Assembly: GCA_963781195.1 (NCBI GenBank)
Contig: CAWAEZ010000001.1
Coordinates: forward strand, 95,597-159,596
Direction: 5' to 3'
Length of the DNA: 64,000 bases
DNA from: JAJPKK01 sp963781195
Lineage (GTDB): Bacteria; Pseudomonadota; Alphaproteobacteria; Rhizobiales; Xanthobacteraceae
Shown here: positions 1 through 6,610 of the stretch, one piece after another
How positions within the stretch are numbered: position 1 is the stretch's first letter
Layout: each line of letters starts with the position of its first letter
Translations under genes and position numbers: made by a program
The notes under the pieces: generated by a model
The model's database searches: none
The model's input: the letters and a program-made list of their open reading frames with translations, nothing else
What the model was told of the DNA's origin: nothing

Positions 1-597
1 GGCGACGACCGCACCGGTGCGTGCATCCCGCACGGCATGCCGCGGGTGATGACCGTCGTCTACCCGATGGAACTCGTCGTCATGCCGAAGACCACCTACA
101 TCCTCACGGACTACACGGTGCCGCGCCGCATCTTCACCGACGGGCGGGACTGGCCGGAGGAACTGGACCAGACCTTCAACGGCCTGTCGATCGGACGCTG
201 GGTCGACCAAGGCCCCGACGGCCGGTACCAGACCCTCGAGGTCGAAACCCGCGGCTTTCGCGGCCCGCGCACCTATGAGGCGAGCGGCATCCGCCTCCAC
301 GACGACGGTGAAACCGTCATCAAGGAGCGCATCTTTCTCGACAAGAACGACAAGAACACGCTCTACGACGAGATCACCACCATCGACCACGCGCTGACGC
401 GGCCGTGGACCATCACCAAGAAATACGTGCGCGAGACCAGACCCGCCATCTGGCACTTCAACGATTGCGGCGAGGACAATCGCCACGTCTTCATCGGCAA
501 CGACAGCTATTTCATCAGTGAGGACGGCTTCCTGATGCCGGTGAAGAAAGGCCAGCAACCGCCGGACCTGCGCTACTTCAAGCCGGCCGCGAAATAG
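1..597 (+). CDS. Exported protein of unknown function, 5' end outside window
   Basis: The reading frame is open from base 1 to a TAG at 595-597, so the 198 visible residues are the C-terminal part of a longer protein. It is a clear paralogue of the exported protein at 4963-5871: both share the blocks RRIFTDGR, a GRWVD/GKWVD turn, KERI[FY]LDK, an HALT.PWT motif and the C-terminal end PPDLRYFK. By analogy the missing part should hold a signal peptide and about 100 residues. I do not recognise an enzymatic motif and assign no function. Two copies flanking an efflux operon suggest a local duplication. Certain as a gene, unknown as to role. Confidence 0.85.
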   Translation, partial: GDDRTGACIPHGMPRVMTVVYPMELVVMPKTTYILTDYTVPRRIFTDGRDWPEELDQTFNGLSIGRWVDQGPDGRYQTLEVETRGFRGPRTYEASGIRLHDDGETVIKERIFLDKNDKNTLYDEITTIDHALTRPWTITKKYVRETRPAIWHFNDCGEDNRHVFIGNDSYFISEDGFLMPVKKGQQPPDLRYFKPAAK

Positions 598-715
598 CGA
601 CCGACGGCACCTTGCGGGACGAGCGGGGCGCGGCGATACATTTTGCCGCGATCAAGCGAGGTCGAGGGACCGGCGCGCCCTCGACCCTTCCAGCTCTGCG
701 CCACCAGGACCTCCG

Positions 716-1225
716 ATGCCGAGATGCCGGACCGAGCGAAGCCCGCGGCCCCTTCGCAGTTTCGCCGTCGGCCTCACGCTGGTTCTCTCGCTGGGTTCTT
801 CCGCCGCACAAACCCAGCCGGCGCCCCAGGACGGGGAGCCGGCGCCGCCGCCCGCCCCGGTCCATTCCGGAGTGCGCACGGTGCTGTCGACCGGCACCAC
901 CGTGACCGGCGAGACGATCGTGTATCCGACGGGAGCGCCGGCCCGGCTCACTGCCGTGGAGATCACGCTGCAGCCCGGGCAGCAGACCGGGTGGCACATC
1001 CACCCGGTGCCGCTGTTCGGCTATATCCTCGAAGGCGAACTCACGGTCGATTACGGGCCGAAGGGTGTGCGGGTCTATCGCAAGGGAGACGGCCTCGCGG
1101 AAGCGATGAACGAAGCCCACAACGGCCGCAATCTCACCCAGAGCCCGGTCACGATCCTCGCGGTGTTCGCCGGCATGAAGGGCGTGCCGGACAGCGTTCC
1201 AGCATCGCCGCCGCCGCGGCCGTAG
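716..1225 (+). CDS. Exported cupin-domain protein
   Basis: 169 residues. The N-terminus is a signal peptide (Arg-rich start, hydrophobic stretch near residues 17-30, Ala-rich cleavage region). The rest is one small cupin barrel: motif 1 is visible as GWHIHPVPLFGYILEGELTV, with two His and a Glu that normally hold a metal ion, followed by the second strand pair around residues 115-150. Single-domain secreted cupins of this kind have no agreed substrate. The start is ATG with AGGAC about 7 bases upstream. It runs convergently into the efflux gene that ends at 1235, leaving only 9 bases between the stops, so the two genes do not share a promoter. Confidence 0.8.
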   Translation: MPRCRTERSPRPLRSFAVGLTLVLSLGSSAAQTQPAPQDGEPAPPPAPVHSGVRTVLSTGTTVTGETIVYPTGAPARLTAVEITLQPGQQTGWHIHPVPLFGYILEGELTVDYGPKGVRVYRKGDGLAEAMNEAHNGRNLTQSPVTILAVFAGMKGVPDSVPASPPPRP

Positions 1226-1234
1226 GCGAGACGC

Positions 1235-2803
1235 CTAATGCCCGCCGGCGCCCGCACCGGCAGTCGCGGCGGGGCGCTTCATCACGAGGCCGAGGACGGC
1301 GAGCCCGACGAACAGGATCGTGAGGATCAGAAACACGTCGGAGAAGCTCATCACGGTAGCCTCGCGGCGCGCCATGAGCGACATCTCCTTGAGCGCCATC
1401 AGCGGGGCATTGCTGCCGTAATCACTGAATTTCGCCGTCAGGTTCGCGAGCATGTCGGTCGCCGGCCCGCGCGACCAGTTCGCGGAGTCGTGCAACCGCG
1501 TGAGATGCAGGTCCATGCGGTCGTTGAGAAACGTGTTGATGGCCGCGAGCCCGATGGCGCCGCCGAGATTGCGCATCAGGTTGAACAAGCCGGATGCATT
1601 CTTCACCCGGTCGGGCGCCAGGGTGCCGAGCGCGACATTGGTGACCGGGATCATCGCGCACATCAGCCCGACGCCGCGGAAGATCTGCGGCCAGAACAAC
1701 TCCCAGAAGTCCCAGTCCTTGGTCACATATTGCATCTGGAAGGTGCCGAGCGCGAACAGCAGGAAGCCGCCGATCAGGAGATAGCGCGGGTCGAGTTTCG
1801 CCGACAGCTTGCCCACAACCGGCGCGGTCACGAACATCGCGAGACCCGAAACGAACATCGTCTCGCCGATCATCAGCGAATTGTACCCGCGCACCTGGGC
1901 GAGATAGACGGGATAGAGATAAGTGAGCCCGTAAAGCCCGATTCCGAGCACGAACGAGAACATGCTGCCGAGCGCGAAATTGCGGTTGGCAAAGGCATAG
2001 AGGTCGACGATCGGCACCCGCGCGGTGAGCACGCGGTAGAAGAATGTCGCCGCCGACAGCGCCGAGACGATGGCGAGAAGACGGATGGTCTCGTCCTCCA
2101 GCCAGTAATAGCGCGGGCCTTCTTCCAGGACGTATTCGAGGGGGCCGAGAAAGCCCGCCATCGCGATGAGACCCCACACGTCGAAATGGTCGAGCAGCCC
2201 ATAGTCCGGCTTGTCGAAGTCGATCAGCGCCACGGCGGCAAAGGTGACGAGGATGCCGGGGATGACGTTGATGAAGAACAGCCAGTGCCACGACAAGGCG
2301 TTGGTGAGATAGCCGCCGACCGTCGGGCCGATGGTTGGTCCGAGCGTTGCGATGAGGCCGATCAGCGGCGTCACCATGGCCTGGCGCGAGCGCGGAAACA
2401 CCGTGTAGGCGGCGGCGAAGACCGTCGGGATCATGCCGCCGCCGATGAAGCCCTGGATCGCGCGCCACACGATGATGGTGCCGATCGAGGAGCTGAAGCC
2501 GCACATCAGGCTCGCGAAGGTGAAGCCGCCGCACGACACCGCAAACAGCGTGCGGGTGCCGAGCGCCCGCGACAGGAATCCGGAGAGCGGAATCGCGACC
2601 ACCTCGGCGATCAGATAGGCGGTCTGCACCCACGGAATTTCGTCCCCCGACGCGGCGAGGCCGGCCTGGATCTCGTTGAGGGACGCCGAGACGATCTGAA
2701 TGTCGAGGATCGCCATGAACATGCCGAAGCACATCGCCATGAAGGCGACGACGCGGCGCGGGGCGACGCGTTCCGAATTCGCGACGGCGGCGGTGGTGTC
2801 CAT
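1235..2803 (-). CDS. DHA2-family multidrug efflux MFS transporter (EmrB type)
   Basis: 522 residues with about 14 hydrophobic segments, the size and topology of the DHA2 drug:proton antiporters. Family features seen are the N-terminal helix with LDIQIVSASL (motif D1-like), WVQTAYLIAEV, and the antiporter motif C region rich in Gly-Pro (LGPTIGPTVGGYL). The start chosen is the ATG at 2803 (MDTT), because everything upstream in the same frame is out-of-frame sequence of the adaptor gene. It lies 25 bases after the HlyD-like gene, so the pair forms an emrAB-like operon that pumps hydrophobic compounds across both membranes. The outer-membrane partner is not in the window. Substrate unknown. Confidence 0.92.
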   Translation of the reverse strand: MDTTAAVANSERVAPRRVVAFMAMCFGMFMAILDIQIVSASLNEIQAGLAASGDEIPWVQTAYLIAEVVAIPLSGFLSRALGTRTLFAVSCGGFTFASLMCGFSSSIGTIIVWRAIQGFIGGGMIPTVFAAAYTVFPRSRQAMVTPLIGLIATLGPTIGPTVGGYLTNALSWHWLFFINVIPGILVTFAAVALIDFDKPDYGLLDHFDVWGLIAMAGFLGPLEYVLEEGPRYYWLEDETIRLLAIVSALSAATFFYRVLTARVPIVDLYAFANRNFALGSMFSFVLGIGLYGLTYLYPVYLAQVRGYNSLMIGETMFVSGLAMFVTAPVVGKLSAKLDPRYLLIGGFLLFALGTFQMQYVTKDWDFWELFWPQIFRGVGLMCAMIPVTNVALGTLAPDRVKNASGLFNLMRNLGGAIGLAAINTFLNDRMDLHLTRLHDSANWSRGPATDMLANLTAKFSDYGSNAPLMALKEMSLMARREATVMSFSDVFLILTILFVGLAVLGLVMKRPAATAGAGAGGH

Positions 2804-2828
2804 GACCTTGTCTCCACCTCGCGCGACG

Positions 2829-4085
2829 TTACTTCTTCGCGGTGTCCGACGACGGTGCGAGGCCCGCGGCGACGACGGCGCCGGGCTTGGTGTTGACGGT
2901 CGCCACCACCGACATTCCCGGCCGCAAAGCACCGCGTTCGGCGACCGCGGCCGAGACGCGGATGCGCACGGGAAGCCGCTGGATGATCTTGGTGAAGTTG
3001 CCGGTGGCATTGTCGGGCGGCAGGAGCGTGAACACCGACCCGGACGCCGGCGAGAAGCTCGCCACCACGCCATCGAATTTTTCATCGGGCAACGCGTCGA
3101 CGGTGACCGTGACCGGTTGTCCGGGCCGCAGGCGGGCGAGCTGCGTCTCCTTGAAGTTGGCGTCGATGAACACATCCGCCAGCGGCACCAGCGCGGCAAT
3201 GCGTTGCCCGGTCTGCACGAAGTCGCCGACCTGGGCGGCGCGGTTGCCGACGACGCCGGCGACCGGGGCGCGGATTTCGGTGAACGACAGGTCGCGCTCG
3301 GCCTTGGCCAACGCCGCCTTGAGCTCTTCGAGGCTGCGCTCCGCCTCCTTCTTTTGCGCCTGAAGCACGTTGATGGTGGCGGCGGCGTTGTCGACCGCGG
3401 CTTTCGCGCTCAGCACCGAGGCGCTCGCCTGGTCGCGGTTGGCGATCGATTGCTCGAGGGTCTGCTTGCTCGCGAATTGCTTGCCGGCAAGCGCCTGCTG
3501 GCGCTCGAATTCGAGCTCCATCCGTGTCCGCGCCGCCTGTGCCGAGGCGAGCTGCGCCTGCGCCTGTTCGACGGCGGCGCGCTGGGCATCGACCTGACGG
3601 TCGAACCGCTCGATCGTGGCCTCCTGGGTCGCGACCTTGTCGCGGGCGGACTCGGCCGCCAGGCGATAGTCGCCGTCGTCGATTCGGGCGACCACGTCGC
3701 CGGCATGAACCTTGGCATTCTCCTCGACCAGAAGCTCGGCGATGTAGCCGGACACCTTGGCGCCGAGGGTCGTGGTGTTGGCGCGTACATAGGCGTCATC
3801 GGTGGAGATCAGGAACCGGCCGGTGGTCGCGTAATTCCAGCCGAACCACCCTGCAGCCACCGCTGCCGCGGCAACGGCGCCGATCAGGATCACGCGCTTG
3901 CGGCTTCCTTTGCGGGTGGGCGGTGCCTCCTGGGCGGCAGGGCGCGCGTCCGGCGCCGGCCCCTTGCTTTCCGGCGCAGACGCCGGTGCAGGGGCCGGCG
4001 TCACCCGCTCGGCCTCGACACTCTCCGCCGCGGAGGGGACCACGGTGAGACGGGAGACTTCTGGGGTAACCTTTCGCTGAAGCAT
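2829..4085 (-). CDS. HlyD/EmrA-family membrane fusion protein
   Basis: 418 residues. A Pro/Ala-rich cytoplasmic leader of about 70 residues precedes one transmembrane helix (VILIGAVAAAAVAAGWFGW), then the biotinyl-lipoyl half-motif beginning STDDAYVRAN, a long alpha-helical hairpin rich in Ala, Gln and Lys (about residues 150-290), the second lipoyl half (IRAPVAGVVGNR) and a beta-barrel C-terminus. This is the usual order for an adaptor linking an inner-membrane pump to an outer-membrane channel. It is the first gene of the emrAB-like operon. Its ATG at 4085 lies only 14 bases from one of two TetR-type operators, so repression at this promoter is likely. Confidence 0.92.
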   Translation of the reverse strand: MLQRKVTPEVSRLTVVPSAAESVEAERVTPAPAPASAPESKGPAPDARPAAQEAPPTRKGSRKRVILIGAVAAAAVAAGWFGWNYATTGRFLISTDDAYVRANTTTLGAKVSGYIAELLVEENAKVHAGDVVARIDDGDYRLAAESARDKVATQEATIERFDRQVDAQRAAVEQAQAQLASAQAARTRMELEFERQQALAGKQFASKQTLEQSIANRDQASASVLSAKAAVDNAAATINVLQAQKKEAERSLEELKAALAKAERDLSFTEIRAPVAGVVGNRAAQVGDFVQTGQRIAALVPLADVFIDANFKETQLARLRPGQPVTVTVDALPDEKFDGVVASFSPASGSVFTLLPPDNATGNFTKIIQRLPVRIRVSAAVAERGALRPGMSVVATVNTKPGAVVAAGLAPSSDTAKK

Positions 4086-4098
4086 TGCTCAGCTCCAT

Positions 4099-4167
4099 TG
4101 ACCGAACCGTTCAGTCCAAATTAATGTCGCCGGACGCCTCTGTCAATAGAACTGAACGGTTCGGTCA
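4099..4167. promoter_or_regulatory. Paired TetR-type operators in the emrAB/tetR divergent region
   Basis: A 17-base sequence, TGACCGAACCGTTCAGT, occurs at 4099-4115 and again as its exact reverse complement at 4151-4167. Its core GAACCGTTC is itself a 9-base palindrome, typical of TetR dimer sites. Both copies lie between the divergent efflux operon and the TetR gene, so the regulator probably represses the pump and perhaps itself. Binding is inferred; the perfect duplication is seen directly. Confidence 0.8.
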
Positions 4168-4289
4168 TTGAAAAAGGCATGCGAATGGTTCATATGTGGG
4201 GACGCACGCCGCCCACGCTCCACCAAGAACGGCGGGCGGCTGTATAGTGTTCCCCTTGCGGCGAGGCCGCGCCTTTCGAGAAGAACCTC

Positions 4290-4928
4290 ATGACCGCCAC
4301 GCTCGTTGTGGACCGCCCAAGTAGCGAAATCGAGGACAACGCCAAACGGCGCCAGATCATCCAGGGTGCACGCGAGGTCTTCCTGGCCCAGGGCTTCGAT
4401 GCCGCCAGCATGGGCGAGATCGCCAAGGCGGCCGGCGTCTCGAAGGGGACGCTCTACGTCTACTTCAAGGACAAGGACGAGCTGTTCAAAGCGATCGTCG
4501 AGATCGAATGCCTGTTCCAGGCCGAGGGCATCTTCAAGTTCGATGGGCCCGAGCCCGACATCGAAGGCACCCTCACCCGGGTGTGCGTGGCGTTCGTGCA
4601 GAAGCTGTGCGAGCCCGCCCGTCATTCGCCGATCCGAACGGTCATCGCCATTGCCGACCGCATGCCCAGCATCGGACGGATGTTCTACGAGACCGGCCCG
4701 GCCGTCGGCATCGCCAAGATGCGCGGCTATCTCGAGGAGCAGGTCGCGGCCGGCAACCTCGCGATCCCCGATTGCGAAGTGGCGGCGGCCCAACTGATGG
4801 ATGCCTGCCACGCCACCCTGTTCAAGCCGATGCTGTTCAACTGCGCCCCGCCGCCGCCGCTGGAGCGCATCGAGTACGTGGTCGGCATTGCCGTGGACGC
4901 CTTCATGAGGGCCTACGGCAAGCCCTAA
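4290..4928 (+). CDS. TetR-family repressor of the adjacent efflux operon
   Basis: 212 residues. The first about 70 residues hold the TetR DNA-binding domain: QIIQGAREVFLAQGFDAAS followed by the helix-turn-helix ending in GVSKGTLYVYFKDKDEL, a near-consensus recognition helix. The remaining all-helical part is the ligand and dimer domain, which is not conserved enough to name an inducer. It is transcribed away from the HlyD/MFS pair across a 204-base gap with two identical palindromic sites, the classical arrangement for a local drug-responsive repressor. The start is the ATG at 4290. It ends 34 bases before the convergent gene at 4963. Confidence 0.93.
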   Translation: MTATLVVDRPSSEIEDNAKRRQIIQGAREVFLAQGFDAASMGEIAKAAGVSKGTLYVYFKDKDELFKAIVEIECLFQAEGIFKFDGPEPDIEGTLTRVCVAFVQKLCEPARHSPIRTVIAIADRMPSIGRMFYETGPAVGIAKMRGYLEEQVAAGNLAIPDCEVAAAQLMDACHATLFKPMLFNCAPPPPLERIEYVVGIAVDAFMRAYGKP

Positions 4929-4962
4929 ACCGGCGGGTCTCCCTGGCGCAATGAGCGTGCGT

Positions 4963-5871
4963 CTACTTCTGCTGGGTCTGCTTGAAGTAGCGCAGGTCCG
5001 GCGGCGCCTGGTTCTTTTTGATCGGCATCAGGAAGCCGTCCGGGCTCGTAAAAAACGCATCCTCGCCGATCCGAACGAGCGAATTGTCGGCCGCGCACAC
5101 GGCGGAGAGCCACACCGGCTCCTTGACCTTGGGATCGCGGCGGTAGGTCTTGGTCTCCGTCCACGGCTGGGTCAGGGCGTGGTCGATCGACGTGATTTCG
5201 TCGTGAATGGTGTTGGGATCGGCCTTGTCGAGATAGATGCGCTCCTTGAGGATGGCTTCGCCGTCCTCGTGGAACGGAATGCCGGTGGCATCGTAGGTGT
5301 GCGGCATCCGGATATCGCGGGTTTCGATTTCCAGCACGTCGAAACGGCCGTCGCCGTTCTCGTCGACCCACTTTCCGATGGAGTAGCCCACGAAGGTCGG
5401 ATCGATCCCCTTCGGCCACGCGCGTCCGTCGGTGAAAATCCGGCGGTAGGAATTGTTCACGTGGCTGATCAGGATATAGGTGACGGCGGGCGTCACGACG
5501 AATTCGACGGGGTCGTAGGCGTTCATCATCATCGGCATGCCCTGCGGCAGGCAGTACCACGACGGCACGTTGCCCTGCCCCCCATCCGACATATCCGCGA
5601 GGTTCGCATCGAACACCTTGCGATATTCCGGCGTCAGCGGCGCCTTCTGGCCGTTGATCTCCCAGCGCGGGATGCCGACGCGAACCCACTGCCCCGTGAG
5701 ATCGGGATACTTCAACTCCTCGGCCGCCGCGGCGCCGCCGATGACCGCGCACACGGCAAACAGCCCGAGCGCGCCGACCGCATATTTCCTCGCCGTGTCT
5801 TTTCTGGCCGTGTCTTTTCTGGCCGTGTTTTTTCTGGCCGTGATTTTTCTGGTCATGATTTTCCTCGTCAT
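4963..5871 (-). CDS. Exported protein of unknown function with a repetitive signal-peptide n-region
   Basis: 302 residues from the ATG at 5871, which has GAGGAG about 7 bases upstream; a longer frame to 5943 lacks such a site. The first 30 residues are six 5-residue units of the type [MT]-[TA]-R-K-x, giving a highly basic n-region, followed by a hydrophobic core (VGALGLFAVCAVIGG) and AAAAEE cleavage region. The mature part is a paralogue of the protein at 1-597 (RIFTDGRAWP, GKWVDENGDG, KERIYLDK, PPDLRYFK). It sits 120 bases downstream of a cytochrome c gene on the same strand. No catalytic motif is recognised. It probably belongs to a periplasmic redox module with the cytochrome and the 6536 gene. 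Confidence 0.85.
   Translation of the reverse strand: MTRKIMTRKITARKNTARKDTARKDTARKYAVGALGLFAVCAVIGGAAAAEELKYPDLTGQWVRVGIPRWEINGQKAPLTPEYRKVFDANLADMSDGGQGNVPSWYCLPQGMPMMMNAYDPVEFVVTPAVTYILISHVNNSYRRIFTDGRAWPKGIDPTFVGYSIGKWVDENGDGRFDVLEIETRDIRMPHTYDATGIPFHEDGEAILKERIYLDKADPNTIHDEITSIDHALTQPWTETKTYRRDPKVKEPVWLSAVCAADNSLVRIGEDAFFTSPDGFLMPIKKNQAPPDLRYFKQTQQK
5782..5871 (-). repeat. Six in-frame 15-bp tandem repeats coding a signal-peptide n-region
   Basis: Read on the minus strand, six 15-base units follow one another from the start codon. The consensus is ACGGCCAGAAAAGAC, with units 1 and 2 starting ATGAC. They encode MTRKI, MTRKI, TARKN, TARKD, TARKD, TARKY. Two adjacent units are identical. 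The period is a multiple of three, so unit gain or loss would keep the frame and only change n-region length and charge. Confidence 0.9.
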
Positions 5872-5991
5872 GATCGTCTCCTCGTCGTCCGGCGGCGCAT
5901 GTCCTGCGACCACGTCCGGAAGTCCTGTGCCCCGTCCCCTCAAAGCGCCACGCGCCCGTAGTGCTGTGCCGGGTGTGCCGCTGCGTCCCGG

Positions 5992-6390
5992 CTATTTCTT
6001 GCTTGCCAGATAGGCGACGATGTCGTCGCGGTCGCGCTCGGGGACGCCCTGGAAGATCGCCATCGCGGTGCCCGGCACCATCACGCCGGGAAACATGATC
6101 CAGCTCGCCAGCGCGTCCTCGGTCCATTCCCAGTTCGCCGCCGATTTGAAGGCGCGCGTATACGGAAACCCGGGCGCCGCTCCCGCCTTCTTGCCGACGA
6201 TGCCGGACAGGTTGGGGCCGAACCGGTCGGGGTCGCCCTTTTCGATGGTGTGGCACACGAGGCATTGCCGGGTGAACGCGGCCTTGCCCTTCTCGGCATC
6301 GGCCGCGTGGCCGGCGGCGGCACTGAACGAGACCGCCACGGCAGCCGCCACGGCCGCCACGCTCCTGATGCAACGGACCTGCAATTCCAT
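5992..6390 (-). CDS. Small class I cytochrome c, periplasmic
   Basis: 132 residues. The start at 6390 has a near-perfect AGGAGG 7 bases upstream; a longer frame to 6846 is ignored because it reads the divergent gene backwards. The signal peptide spans about residues 1-30. The haem-binding motif is C43-L-V-C46-H47, and M110 in PGTAM is the likely sixth ligand, matching the usual class I spacing. It carries one electron at a time in the periplasm; the partner is not known. It is divergent from the haem-motif protein at 6536 (145-base gap) and upstream of the unknown exported protein at 4963, suggesting these three genes work together. Confidence 0.92.
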   Translation of the reverse strand: MELQVRCIRSVAAVAAAVAVSFSAAAGHAADAEKGKAAFTRQCLVCHTIEKGDPDRFGPNLSGIVGKKAGAAPGFPYTRAFKSAANWEWTEDALASWIMFPGVMVPGTAMAIFQGVPERDRDDIVAYLASKK

Positions 6391-6535
6391 CGGGTTTCCT
6401 CCTGCCTCCTCGTGATGGGAGTTCATCCCCGTTGTATCGCGTCCGCGCGACAGATTGCTAGTCCATCCGACGCGTCGTAGTGTGCCGCCACAACAGCGGA
6501 CGCGGAGCCGCGGATAGACAGCTTGGGAGGTCTCT

Positions 6536-6610
6536 TTGAACGCCAAGAATTTGAACGCCAAGAATCTGAACGCCGAGAATTTGCGTGCCAAGAATTTGCG
6601 CACCAAGAAT
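6536..6610 (+). repeat. Five in-frame 15-bp tandem repeats at the start of the 6536 gene
   Basis: Units are at 6536-6550, 6551-6565, 6566-6580, 6581-6595 and 6596-6610. The first two are identical (TTGAACGCCAAGAAT) and the others differ by one to four bases. Four of the five units begin with TTG, so each could in principle act as a start codon; only the first has a ribosome-binding site (GGGAGG at 6525-6530). The repeats code for the signal-peptide n-region. Confidence 0.9.
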
